DNA of 64,000 nucleotides from Ascaphus truei (GCA_036426205.1 CM071568.1:214067245-214131244); one strand, 5' to 3'. Positions 19,751 through 31,402 are shown, numbered from the stretch's first letter. Program-made: numbers and translations. The notes: generated by a model from the letters alone, not told the origin.

Positions 19751-19856
19751 GATTAGTAAAGTGATGTGAATTAAGTATAACACAATTGTGAGCAGGTAGG
19801 TGTGAGCCCCTCTGCCTCCAAATGTGTCCACCAGCGCTCTTACTTATCAGCCTCCT
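19751..19856 (-). repeat. Pseudo-LTR-like direct repeat, 5' copy
   Basis: Same orientation as 15084-15190 and placed directly upstream of the ORF1 start, as a promoter-bearing pseudo-LTR would be. Promoter function is inferred from position only. Confidence 0.8.
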
Positions 19857-20470
19857 TGTGAACCAGGGGGTAGTCGGAGCCGAAATGAATGCGTTTCACC
19901 CCCGGTTCCCCTGCTTCCTATCAATGTATACAAAACAGAGCAGGCAGAACTGCTGATTTAAAAGTAAAGTTTAAAATTCGTTAGTTTGCCTCATTTTTAA
20001 GACATCAGTTACTAACTTGTAAGTCATTACATCTACTGTATCACTTGTACTAGTTCTTTTTGTTCCTTCAAAGTCTCACTTTTCAGGTGAATTTTATTTA
20101 CCAGCACTACAAATTACAGCAATAGCAATGATATGTTTAATGTGTGAACGATTGTTAATTTGTGAATTATTAATAAAGATCACACAACTGCATGCATTTC
20201 TATATAAATTAGTGTTCCTATTAAAGTTGTGTTCCAATGAAATATAATTATCATTTAATAATGAATATTATATGTTTTTATTTGTCCCAAAGAGAAGAAG
20301 CCTACATTGCATAGCAGGTTGTGTTATTTAAAGTTTACATGAATTCTCCTAAAAGATAACACTAAACAGAAAGGATGGGGTAATATAAAGATCTCTTAAA
20401 ACCTTCCTAAATTCAACTAAATGTGTTATACTAAACAGAGAGATTATAATCAGCAGCAGATTTAAAAATC
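19857..20470. other. No gene seen
   Basis: Begins with GAACCAGGGGGTAGTCGG and a GTTTCACCCCCGGTT string that may be leftover PLE-type tail. It continues as AT-rich sequence without features. Confidence 0.4.
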
Positions 20471-20479
20471 TGTGTCCCA

Positions 20480-20750
20480 TGGCACTTAGCTGTTGCAGCC
20501 GCCTCCTTGCCGCCGCCCCTCCCCCCTCCTTCTGAACCGTAGCATCAAATGACGCCGCAAACATCACCACTGTGACGTCGCAAGGTGTCGTGTTGCCATG
20601 GTAACGTAACATCATAGTCATTTGAAGCTGCGACATTGCGTTGCCATGGCAATGGGATGCCGTGTGACGCTACATTGGTGATGTCCGCTGCGGATCCGAA
20701 AGAGGGGGGAGGTAAGGAGGTGGCAGTAACAGCTAAGTGACTTCCCCTCA
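20480..20750. mobile_element. Foldback/MITE, hAT-like interior
   Basis: CTTAGCTGTTGCAGCCGCCTCC on the left (from about 20486) is matched in inverse by GGAGGTGGCAGTAACAGCTAAG on the right. Inside are two GTTGCCATGG words; GTTGCCATGGCAATGGGA also occurs in the hAT MITE at 59597-60021, suggesting a related family. Exact termini and target duplication were not identified. Confidence 0.45.
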
Positions 20751-20858
20751 GGCCCGATAGGCTCGAGAGCGCGTCAAAAGTATATGAAGCTGGAAATTTT
20801 TGCCGCTCCCAAATTTTGACGCCTGGGCAAAATTGGAAAACTGTCACCGATTATAATA

Positions 20859-21122
20859 CACTATCCCAGGGGTGCGCAAATGTTTTCCCGTGCACACCCC
20901 TGCCTGCTCTCCTCTGCGGATCGCTCGGCCCCAGCGTCAAATGACGCCAGGTTACCATGAAGACGCGTTGCTGGAATGTAAGGTAGGTGTGTTATAGAGG
21001 CCTTGCCTGGTCCCCCGGCATTCGATTTAAATGCCTTGGTGGAGAGCACGGAACCTCTATAACTGCTGTGCCCCCCCAGAAAATCTTGCGCCCCCCCCAG
21101 TTTGTGCAGCCTTGCACTAACC
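20859..21122. mobile_element. hAT-type MITE with 8 bp target duplication
   Basis: The element (20867-21114) has ends CAGGGGTGCGCAAATG and, read inward from the right, CAAGGCTGCACAAACTG. CACTATCC on the left and CACTAACC on the right form an 8 bp duplication with one difference, the hAT hallmark. It has no coding frame. Confidence 0.65.
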
Positions 21123-22640
21123 CATACATATGGTAATATTCAAAATGTACTAATACTGAATATCACTTCTATACAAAAAATACAAAATCCATAGCCTGTA
21201 TAGAGTGATAATCTCCTCTGGTATCCACGCTATATACAAAAGTGAATACCTCAAAAAATACATACAAAAACCCCCATTAAAAAACAAGTATAAAATTCTT
21301 TTGAAGCAGGACTATGAACACAGTCACATACAGTATACGAAACATGTAAGATTTAACAACAAATTCATTATAGTTTTATAGTATATAAGAATTGTGCTTA
21401 TAAGTAACTAGGCTACCTCTATAATTGAACATGCTAGTTCATTCAGAGATCTAGTTCATTAAGAGTGTCCTTTTTTCATTTTACCATTGCAAATTTAACC
21501 GGCAGATTATCTATCACAAATTATAGCAGATCCCATTGTAGCTCATTTGTATCCATTCATTTGAGGGACAGAGGTAACATTTCACACATTGGTTCACATG
21601 GCAGGAGGAGTTTAATAGCCACACTCGCCATTAGACTCCTTATCTCACATGGGCAGTTTGAATATGATGTTGGACTGGACAGTGACCCTCACGAAGATCC
21701 CCAAATGTCCTCTTGTGTATTCCACACCCTGGATTGTAGGGGGTATTCAGGTACTCACTGTAGAAGCAAATTAATGTACTGTATCTTCCGTTCTTTAAGA
21801 ACCTTGATTGCCACATTCATTTCTATATAGGGAGATGTGCTTCCCTCGGTCCACACATGCCCTGTGATGTCTATTGTCTGATTTTATAAGTGTCGTAGAG
21901 GTGTGCCATACCTTGTGATTTTGCTGATATACTCTACTCACTTATCTATGGTACATAACCCCCCCCATCCAGTGCCAAGAATATAATCTACTCCATGTAT
22001 AGGAAAAATAATTTCATTGCTGTTAAGATTTCTCACAACCTTTGCCCCAGCTATTGGGCTGAAGTTTCCATTCCATTCACACTCTTAAAAATGATCTGCT
22101 TTAAAAAACCTCTCACATACAGTACTTTGCCTCACAAGTTATGCCTAAACCTCAGTTTTGACGTCACTCCACAAAATGGCTGACAAGTGTTTCACTCATA
22201 ATCCTGAGCTTTTCCTTGAAATATTCAGAATTGTGAATAAACACCATATCCATGGCAAATTTGAATACTGGTGAATTATCCACCCATCTCTATTAGCTAA
22301 GATAGGAGGTAAGCAAGGATGAGAACAAGTAGTAACAAGAAATTACCAGGGTTAGGGGAATTCAAATATAATCTTAGAACATAGTGTTAACATTTAACAC
22401 GAAAGCCAAATAATTGAACAGAGCTAATTAGCACATCATAAGCAGGAAAAACAGTTGAGAGGAAGTTAAATGTGCAGGCAGACTAACTTGGAACTCCAGT
22501 AAAATAGGTCTCCCTCTCACTTTCTATTAACATCTAATTGAATGGAATATTAATTTGTGTTTTTCTCCGCCTATGGGCTGCCACATCTATACATAGGCTA
22601 AAAGTGTTTTAAATACATTATTTGTGCACCTTTATTTCTG
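21123..22640. other. No gene seen
   Basis: AT-rich, non-repetitive to the eye. Short open frames have no recognisable content. Confidence 0.5.
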
Positions 22641-22679
22641 TATAATGGTTGGGCATCTGGCCTTTATTGGGTTGGTTGT

Positions 22680-23035
22680 GAGTGGGTAAAGCCCTGAGGA
22701 GGAGGATGGCCTCCATCCAGGGTGGGGTAAGTAACTCCATTTTTATAGCAGGTCATCATTGATAGCCACATTGGCAATCTAGAGCCCCACTGAGAGGGCC
22801 TAGGTAGCCCCACTGACAATCAATGGGTTTATGTTTAAAATTAAAAAATATATATTATTTGTAATGTCTTTTTTTTTTTAATACATGTATATGTTTTTGT
22901 TTTCTCAAATGAAAAAAAAAAAGCCCTATTAGCCCCTTGTTTGACTTAGCTACCTAAATGGCTAACTTTAATAAATGCTAAGGCTGGTAGGTAGTGTTGT
23001 TTAATGGTAATATTAACCTATGTGTAGCCCTTAGT
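22680..23035. repeat. Dispersed repeat, copy 1
   Basis: Shares ordered blocks with 24280-24735: GAGGATGGCCTCCATCC, then GATTGTCA-type words around TCTAGAGCCCCACTGAG, GGCTAA blocks and GGTAGTGT-TTTAAT. Same orientation as copy 2. Element class unknown. Confidence 0.45.
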
Positions 23036-24279
23036 AGTGAGCTAGTCATTGAAAGTCATTAAGTACAGTAGTTAGGGAACATAGGGCTAATGCCAGTCTC
23101 ATGTAGGTGATAACAAAAAAGCAGTATTTATTGGCATTACCGTGGTTCGAGGACTTGATGCATGGCATCAACATGACTAAAAGGGCGGAATTTAGACATT
23201 TTGATGCCAGCCACAATATTTTTATCGTTTGCAGTAAAAAAAATTGTTATTTGTAGTTGTACAACATTGATGTATTGCACCAAAATAACACTTTTGGGGG
23301 TGATAATATTGCATTTTTAACTTTCCAGAGGTATCTAGACCAAAGTGTTATAACATACGTCAATCAGCCCTCAGGGATGGTTTTTTTACAGTAATGGTCA
23401 CTTGCCAACTATATTTATCATGCAGTTTGTATGGTGTTCAACCATATTGTAACACAAACTAATATTTCAAAAACTGGGACTGAAACCTATTAGTGAAAGT
23501 GATACTTTTCCAGCAACAATGTTTTCTACATGCACTGCAGCAATTTATTTTTTGGATAACCTCTCATCCGCAAGTGAGAGAACCACATGGTAGAAAAAAA
23601 GTATCTTACACCTTCAGCTTGCAGGGAGACACACAAAATAAGCTCCCAATAGTATGTACTCTAGACACCTATGAATCAATTGCTGGTAACCAGAAGGGAG
23701 GAAGTTAGATACAGTAAATGGATTAAAACCCATTAAGCTATTGATTGGAACATTGTTGTAGTAAGCAATACTCTCATGGAAGCAAGTAAGCTATCCTAAA
23801 CTCGGGAGATGATTTGTTGTAAGTGGCCAGGTAGACATGGTGTACCTACTAATGAAGCTATGAAGTGAACATCACAAGACGGAACATTCAGTGTACCTTG
23901 GATTAGAGAAGTATCCCCAAATATAATTTTCCTGACTGCATTTTCTCAGGCTGCATTTGCTCACTTTACTTCTTTCATACACAGAGTTTTTTGCTTTGCA
24001 TGCTTTATTTCGGACTCTTTAATGAGCGCAATTGCACTTTTTTCAGATGCTTTGACCAGGTTCCCTCCAACTTATGAATTGGTTCATGGTGTATGGTATA
24101 TGTGTGTCTTTGTTTGACTGTACTTTACCATGCACTATAAAATTATTTTGTTTGTGTATGGGTGTGACAACACTCTTTATGGTTTTATAGGGGTTTTGTC
24201 TCGTGATGTGACCTTGCAATTTTTTATCATTTACTATTTAGGTTTCTTTAGTGCTTTCCTTTTTGTCAGTCTTTTTCTT
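23036..24279. other. No gene seen
   Basis: AT-rich spacer between the two dispersed repeat copies. Confidence 0.4.
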
Positions 24280-24735
24280 CCTTTTTATGAAGATGAGGAT
24301 GGCCTTCATTCCATCAGCGGTAAGTAATTCATTTTTTTGCAACATTGATTGCCAATGTGACCATCTAGGCCCCCATTGAGGTCTTAGGTAGCCACAGTGA
24401 CAATCAAGCAATGTAATGACTATTTTGTTTATTATATAATTTTTTAATACATTTTTTTTTAACCTTTTTCTACATTTTGAAGCTTTTTAATGGGCAAAAG
24501 CCCCATTAGCCACATCTTGGCTAATGAAGGGGGGGGGGTAGGTTTACTTGGGGGGGGGGGGGGGGGGGGGGTTGGGGGGGTTGCTGATGGGAGTAGTCTA
24601 CCTGGGAAGGTGTTAGGGGTTAACCTTAGCAGTTAGTAAACATTGCTTTGCTATGCTTTACTTGCCAATAAGGTAGCCAAGGGGGCCAGGTAGTGTATTT
24701 TAATATTGATAATGTATCCTATTTATATTACAGGT
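24280..24735. repeat. Dispersed repeat, copy 2, with long G runs
   Basis: Second copy of the 22680 repeat (GAGGATGGCCTTCATTCC, CTAGGCCCCCATTGAGG). It contains near-uninterrupted G runs at 24530-24582, long enough to allow G-quadruplex folding and to make the assembly uncertain here. Confidence 0.5.
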
Positions 24736-25039
24736 TACCACTGCTTGGCTTGGCTAATAGAGCTATTGTACATTACCTACAACACCCCCAAAAAAACCTA
24801 CCCCCCACTGTAGACTAGAGTGGGTGTTGAGGGTAGGGCGGGTGGGTAAAAGGGTAGTTGCCCTCAGATGGGTGGGTGGGTGGTTAGGCCGCCCGGGGAG
24901 GAAGGGTGGGGGGGGGGAAGGTGGGGTTGTCATTGCATGAAAGTCGCTCACTTTCCACAACCAACCATGACAATGGTAATGTCATTTTTTAATTGTATAC
25001 TTTCGTAACCACAGGCATCAAAAGGGTTATTGTTATGTC

Positions 25040-25081
25040 TACCATAGGGTTCTGTAATAGATATTACAGAACCCTATGGTA
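25040..25081. repeat. Perfect 42 bp palindrome
   Basis: Twenty-base arms (TACCATAGGGTTCTGTAATA and its exact complement) separated by GA. There are no changes between the arms. Flanking sequence shows no further symmetry. Confidence 0.85.
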
Positions 25082-25352
25082 TAAATATTATTAATGCGAT
25101 CACGATGCAGTAATTAACACACTATTAATGTGTCACATTGATTCCCACATTGCAACTTCGGGTAAACTATCACACTCGGTAAATTATTACCTCAATGTTG
25201 ATGTATTCAATAATAAAATTGTGGTAAAAAGACACGTTTTCTTTTTTTTTACCCGGGTGCGATATTACAGTATTGCATCTTAATGGAGGTTGATGTATCA
25301 TAGAATGTTGTGCTAAAGCTTAGTACCTTTAGTGAGTGAATGTATCTATGTC

Positions 25353-26804
25353 TATGTATCAAGGCAAAAGTGGAGCAAATCTGAGGCAAAAAAATCTGCA
25401 CAATATTTATCAAAGCAAAAACTCCTATTTACAAGGGGGGTACCCCCAGAAGGGTGTTGAGAGAACCCTGCTCTATGTATAGGAGGGCATGGTTTGAAGT
25501 GTAAGTGATAGGACCCCAAAAATTAGAAGGGTGGTGCTAGCAGGGAGAGAAGGCAATATATTACTTGAAAAGAAAAGGGTTCCCTTTTTGCTGCACTGGA
25601 GAACACCCTACAGAAATGAAGTGTATATATTGTATCTAAACTGTATAAATATATTTATATATTGGGTCTTAAGTACAGTAGCACAGTGAAAAGAAACAAA
25701 AAATAAAAAACAATTAAAAATGGAGATAGGTGCGTGTTTGAGTAGAATGCCGTTAATTGTGTTGTGCACCACTTATGTCGTAAGCTGAACACTTTAATAA
25801 AGATAAATATGATTAGACGTGGATTTGCATATCAAGGAGAAAGGCATCTTGTGCTTGAGTATATTGTGTTGCTATAGTATGAGTGTCAGTGACTCCTGTC
25901 TAATTGACTGCAGGAGCATTGACTTTATCACCAAATGTAAGCAGAGAGAGGTGGACTATATAGGTATTTCAGCTTGATTTGAATTATATTCTGGTAGCCG
26001 AGTATACCTGAAATAGATAAGTCCCCTATTTAGTATATCTCACTAAAATAATAATTAGAATGGTACATATAGAGTGTAAATATTATTGAGCGGAGCAACT
26101 TATTTCCTCTCCAGACTTACAAAGAGTCTGATCTCTAGATACCATAAAGAGAGATTATAGGATAATAGCATCCATTAACTATCTGATGCTATCCCTAGTT
26201 CTGTTAGGCCAGGTCCCCGCTGCTACTGCAGTGCCCGCTGTGGCAGACGCTGCAGCGACAAGAGCCCTCGAATGCAGTCTCCTTAAGCACTCTGACTGTA
26301 CCACCACACACTCCTCTCCATTGAGCCAACGTCACAAGGAAGTGACGTCAGACGTACCCAATGTACGTTGCACCTAATCGGCTTCATCGGGGGCTATAGC
26401 AGCACAATATACTCTACCATGAGATGCCTTTCTCCTTGATGTGCAAATCCAGGTCTAATCACATTGATCTTTATTAAAGTGTTCAACGTTAGACATTATA
26501 AGTGGTGCACTACACAATTAACGGCATTCTACACAAACACATCTATCTCCATTTTTAATTGTTTTTATTTTTTGTTTCTTTTCGCCGTGCTACCCAATAT
26601 TTTTTATATATTATATATCAATAAAGTTTAGATACAATATACTGTATACACTTCATTTATGTAGGGTGTTCTCCAATGCCGCAAAAAGGGAATCTTTATC
26701 TTTTCAAGCAACAAAATCCTATTACTTTAATTGGAATTATTTTTTTCATACATATGATTAAGTTACTTTGCCCCAGAATTGATCCACTTTTGCCCTGATA
26801 CATA
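25353..26804. mobile_element. Long foldback element with TA flanks
   Basis: The element (25355-26802) begins TGTATCAAGGCAAAAGTGGA and ends with the inverse of TGTATCAGGGCAAAAGTGGA; both sides are flanked by TA. The inner arm blocks (about 25540-25880 and 26400-26720) are long inverted copies containing the words for AATTAAAAATGGAGATAG and ATTAGAC.TGGATTTGCA. The ~500 bp centre is unique and GC-richer. On its minus strand at 26393-26357 it carries a decayed hammerhead-like string (CGAUGAAGCC ... GUGCAACGUACAUUGGG). Confidence 0.6.
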
Positions 26805-27082
26805 ATCCTAAAAGTGTCTATTGTAAAGGCATGAGGACAATAATCACCAGTTCACAAAAAATCGCCAAGCATTAAATGTCAATATGCATTGAAATTTTAA
26901 GTTATCATTACAGCAGAGACTATGTATAGGGCCTACACACACCATGTAGCTTGAGCAGCTGGCATGGAAGTGTTAATACACAGTAGACAGTGAAAAAAAA
27001 TATGTCTAGTTATATTGGCAAAAGATAGTCATTGTGGCGTGACAAAATAAGACAATGAATGGGACCCTGGAGAAAAGACTAG

Positions 27083-27597
27083 GGGGCCTATGCAGAGAGC
27101 AGCGCTATTTCGAAATTCGCCATTTTTTGGAGAAAATCGCGCAGAAAGCAGCAGAAAATGGCGAGTTCCGAAAAACGCGCCAATTTTTCTTTTCTATTTG
27201 TAAAACTCGCCTCGCGGCTGGCGAGAACCTCAATCTCGCCAGTTTTAAAAATATCCGTATGCAGAGAGGCGCGAACGGCATCTAGCGGCTGTGTGCGGCC
27301 AATAAAAGGGCGCTATGTCTCCTTTTATTGCCGGGGTTGGGTCGCGTGCGAAAAAAGAAAACTGCAGGTGGCGTGTCGCGGGGGCTCTGCTGCCATTGCA
27401 AGGGAAAAAAAGGCGCGAATTTGTTTTTAACACATTTCTGAAGCGCGCATCCGCCAATTTAAACTCCGCCAGACACCCTCCATGTTAACATAAGCAGAAT
27501 TCGCACTTTTCTGCATATGGAGATTAAAACTCTCCAAAAAAGCAACTTTTTAATAAATTCGCCAATTTTAAAATTCGCTGCTCTCTGCATAGGCCCC
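27083..27597. mobile_element. MITE M1, GGGCCT-ATGCAGAGAGCAG family
   Basis: Inverted ends GGGGCCTATGCAGAGAGCAG, perfect over about 20 bp, enclose a CpG-rich interior full of CGCGCC and AAATGGCG words. A third internal copy of the end motif (GTATGCAGAGAG) lies at 27257. Short open frames are incidental. No convincing target duplication; superfamily not assigned. Confidence 0.7.
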
Positions 27598-27940
27598 ATG
27601 AACTGCTATTACTAAAACAGCAGCAGTTGTAACAGAGCTCCAGCAGCCTTCTATCACTAAAATAAATAAAAGCTGAAAGGTAAGCTTCATCAACATGTTT
27701 GTGTTCAGCAACAGCAGCCAATGCCACATAATTTGTCTTCATCATCTTTATCAAAAGTGCATTGCCCTGATAAAGGCACTGCAGAAAGAAGCTAGAAAAT
27801 CTTATCAGCCTCAGCTGCTACATTACATAAGTGTTGAGGAGAAGTATTGTGATGTTTCTATGACTGCTGCCACACAATGAGGGCCTACATTTTTTAATAA
27901 TAGAAGCCATTAGGCTACTGTAACTGTTAAGCAACAGCAG
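27598..27940. other. No gene seen
   Basis: AT-rich, with AACAGCAGCAG-type words at both ends. No recognisable feature. Confidence 0.4.
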
Positions 27941-27942
27941 CC

Positions 27943-28205
27943 AATGTATGTATATCTATATTTATATAGTGCCCACATTGAATTCAGGGCTTTACAAAAG
28001 AGACAATACTATACAGGAAATTATAATACAATATGTGCCACAAACAAAATCAGACAGTAGGGAAGGAAATTTCTGCACCGGAGAGCTTACAATCGAAGTG
28101 GTATGTTGGGAAATTAAAAAGAAAGCAGGTGAGGGAATAAGTGTAGTAGATGGCAGCACTTGGCCACAATCATTGGTACGAGTGACTGTGGGTGTGGGAC
28201 AGTAG
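27943..28205 (-). repeat. LINE 3' tail fragment (same family as 35735)
   Basis: Shares the order TATTTATATAGTGCC, GGGCTTTACA and GAGCTTACAATCGAA with the 3' end of the LINE at 35735-37205 and with 60298-60465. All three lie in the same orientation. Non-coding. Confidence 0.6.
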
Positions 28206-28391
28206 CCACGAGTCTAGGCTATTGACATGCTTCATTTAAGAGGTGAGTTTTAAGGTTTGACATAACAATGGGGAGAGAAGGTGCTTGGTGTATACAGAGA
28301 AAAGACAGCATGGATTGGATTTATGAATGTTGATGAGTCAAGAGAAATAGTGTAGTTTGGCCTTAGAGAGAATTTCCCACAGAATACGCAC

Positions 28392-28876
28392 TGTGGGCCT
28401 CATGCAGAGAGCAGCGAATTTTAGAATTGGAGAGGGGGAAAAATTTTAGCTTTTTTGGAGAGTTTTTTTCTCCATATGCAGAAAGGGCAGAAAACTGCAT
28501 TTACAAGCCTTTCTGCATATGGAGAGTTTCAACCAGCGCTATAAGCGCTGTTGAAACTAGTGGGGAAAAAATCGCGTTTTTTTTTTTTCCTCTCCACCGG
28601 CCGCGGAGCGCCAGCTGCTTGGTGGAGAGGAAAAATGTTGAAAATCGCGCCATTTTTTTGGCGCGAACAGCCACTAGATGGCGCTCGCGGCTCTCTGCAT
28701 ACGGCAGAAAAAAAAACTGGAGAGATTAGAAACTCTCCAGCCGCGCGGCGAATTTCAAGGGAAAAAAAAAAAATGGCGCTTTTTTCAAATCTCGCCATTT
28801 TCGGCTGTTTTTAGCGCGATTTTCGCCGGAAAATGGCGAGATTGCTATTAGCGCTGTTCTCTGCATGAGGCCCTGT
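28392..28876. mobile_element. MITE M2, inverted relative of M1
   Basis: The element (28395-28873) has ends GGGCCTCATGCAGAGAGCAG and its near-complement, with TGT on both sides. The central block (CACTAGATGG ... CTCTCTGCATACGG) is the reverse complement of the corresponding block in M1, so the two copies lie in opposite directions. Confidence 0.7.
28671..28685 (+). promoter_or_regulatory. CTCF-like motif inside MITE M2
   Basis: CCACTAGATGGCGCT fits the vertebrate CTCF core consensus (CCASYAGRKGGCRS) at every position. The matching place in M1 is degraded (CCGCTAGATGCCG on its minus strand). Binding is not shown by sequence alone. Confidence 0.4.
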
Positions 28877-28879
28877 ATC

Positions 28880-31250
28880 TTAAATGATGTCCATAGATAA
28901 GGCATCAATTGTCTTTCACTCTCAGTTCCTGTCTTTATACTACAATGGTGATGGGGAATGTGAGTGTTGATATGAAGAGGCTCGCTGTTGTAGGAAGAGT
29001 ACTGTCTGTCTGAACCATACAGCTCAGTACTGGTGGTGGTGGCTCTCCTTCAACTACATACTGGGTATGGTGTTGGTAATCATCTGGCTTATGTATGGGT
29101 AACAGTAGATAGTGGCATAATCAGGTCTCCCTCTGATGCAGGACCCAGTGGTTGGATAGGGCAGTAGTTCCAAGATACTTCCATTCCTTACCTCTACAGT
29201 GTCACTGCATATATTATAGTGAGCAACTGTTGAACCCTGCATATTTCCTTGGGTTGGCTAGCTAAAATATGACCACAACAAGGATTATTTGGCCTTCTGC
29301 TTACGTGGAGTAGTGTAATGTGCTGGTTGTTTTCCCTCTTTCCACTACCCCCTTATGTCTCCCATGATCATCACCCTCCTCATCTAGTTCAGGTCCATGA
29401 TGACTAGTTTGCACATTACTACAGTAGTTGCCTGACCTGGTTCTTATTACTAGATTACATCCTTTCTGTGCTTTTCTCCTCCTCTTCAACTGACCCAGCA
29501 GCTCTTAGGTTCTCTGCTGCAACCCATACTCAGACATTGGTTCTAATGAGTTTGAGAAGAGAACCTCCACCAGTATCTGATTTCCCCCCCCCCCCTTGAC
29601 CAACATCTGTAGAAGTTTGAAAGCACTACTGCTGTCTGGCTTTAAGGTAATGAGTAGGAAAGTGCCTTCCCCACTTCTTCCCCTAATGTTGCTGCTGATG
29701 TGCTGGTAGTCTCAAAATTCGTGGTGGCAGTAGTCTCACCAGTTGCATTGGTCTCACTAGTGGCAATACTGGAGTCTGTGGCTCCCACTCCTGCTTTATC
29801 CTACAGCATGGCACAGGAGAGCACATGCCATGCTCCACCTCATCTCGACCACTGCTACATAGCCTCATCCTACACTTTCCTCATCTTGTTTTTGTCTGAC
29901 TCCTCTTCACCCCTGGCTCTCATCCTCCAATATGAGTAAAATAAAATAAAAGTCCAGCTACAAATATAAATAACTATACAAACTATGACTAACTATATAG
30001 TAACTCTATACTAACTATACAACTATAACTATAACAAATTACAATTATAACTCTAACTGTTGCAAGTGATACTTAAGAACATGCCAATTTTCTTGGCCAA
30101 CATACACTAACAAACAGGGGTTCTTGTTCTTCACCACTTTGTTTTAAACTTGTGGTTTGTTTCTTACATGTATGTTTTAACTCAAAAAATATAAAAAACA
30201 AGTAACCTTTCATTTAAGGAGCTGCAATCACCAAAGCCTTTCTTACATTAGTATTGTTGGAGCACATTATGAGGCATTTGTCATTTCTACAATTAATATT
30301 AATGTTACAGTTATACTTCAGTGAAACAAATTAAATTGGCATGCCAATGTACTATTAGTTGATGCAGTCATTCTCCTAGTTAATATTAATTGAAATCAGA
30401 GTCAATGGAGATTAATAACTTACATGAAATGTAATTTATGGGACTTAATAAAAATATCAGAAAAAAGTAAACAATATGTTTTTATTTCTTTGATGTAATG
30501 TAGCTATTTTTCCATTAGCTAATGATAATTGTATTTGTTTCCAATTAGTTGCTTTGGTGCATATTTGTGCTAAATATTTATTTCATAAACTTATTAGTAA
30601 CTGATGTTTGTACAATGTATACTTCTAGTTCAAATTGAATTGAACAATGTAATCCACCCAAAACATAACTTTATTCCCCCCATCCTAATTAATACCACTC
30701 TCTATGGCAATGTTTAATAACCTGTTATTTATGTAATTACTTAAGATTTCATTTATTACATTTATTTTTAAATAAAGTGCTGCACCTTTTAGGGCATCAA
30801 TGCATTATAGTCCTGCATCTCTTTGCAACAAATCAATCTGATTCATTTGATTTTTACCAATTTTGCTATGTATTTTACCTGGCAATTTGGGGGGTGTCCA
30901 TAGATGGAGTCAAGGAGGAGTCTCAGTTTTTGACTTTGTAAATACACCAGGTTTGGAGAGGTAGTAAAAACAGAAACAAGTAGTGCAATATGCCCTGTAT
31001 ATAGTGTACAAAGAAGGGAACAGTGGCACTTATGCAACAAAAATAGAAAATAACTTGCTGTGTACGTATATTCGATACATAAAAAGCAATAGATCACTCA
31101 AACAAGAGGTCTGCAAAAATGAAAACAGTTCACAGATTCTATGATTGTTGAACATTGTATTACATTCCAGAAACCATCAACATTTGTGTCCCTAACAAAA
31201 TACCTTTCTGCTTTTATATACTGTATATATTACTGTATATATTTATATAC
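28880..31250. other. No gene seen
   Basis: Mostly AT-rich. There is a C run at 29585-29598 and a degenerate AACTATA simple repeat at about 29970-30060. Open frames here have no recognisable domains. Confidence 0.45.
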
Positions 31251-31254
31251 ACAG

Positions 31255-31402
31255 ATGTGGCCAGGCTCCGTGTTCTCGGTGCTGGAGGAACCTATGATCT
31301 GGATCACACGGATTCTTCTGGCAGAACAGAACCTGCACAGACAGGCATGGTCTTTTACTGTCTCCGGAGCGGCTGCGTCTTGCTTTTCTTTTTGCAGAGA
31401 CA
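31255..31402 (+). other. Possible orphan exon
   Basis: A 148 bp GC-richer block lies in AT-rich surroundings. It begins after an ACACAG acceptor-like sequence and ends at CA|GTAAGT, a strong donor. Two of the three frames are open. The frame reading ARLRVLGAGGTYDLDHTDSS is the more protein-like. I do not recognise the product. The polypyrimidine tract before the acceptor is poor, so this may be chance or a fragment of a repeat. Confidence 0.2.

Larger units (their letters stand above)
15084..19856 (-). mobile_element. PLE A, near-intact Penelope-like retroelement
   Basis: In minus-strand order the element has a ~106 bp direct repeat (19856-19751), ORF1 (19716-18736), and an overlapping -1 frame leading into RT/GIY-YIG ORF2 (to 16136). 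A ~1 kb tail follows with a hammerhead-like motif (15794-15757), then the second copy of the direct repeat (15190-15084). Terminal direct repeats of this kind are the pseudo-LTRs described for PLEs. The catalytic residues of both RT and endonuclease are present and ORF2 has no stop. The outer limits are those of the repeats; true ends and a target duplication were not found. Confidence 0.8.

Noticed and set aside
15084..19856. PLE A as an LTR retrotransposon because of its terminal direct repeats
   Set aside because: The protein is RT plus GIY-YIG with no integrase or RNase H, and the repeats lack TG..CA ends.
19862..19910. Hammerhead-like string (minus, GGUGAAACGCAUUC)
   Set aside because: A GAAACGC segment is present but no CUGANGA-like partner or helix I could be placed.
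29683..29939. Opposed frames of 61 and 79 codons
   Set aside because: No domain, no splice context, and mutually antisense.
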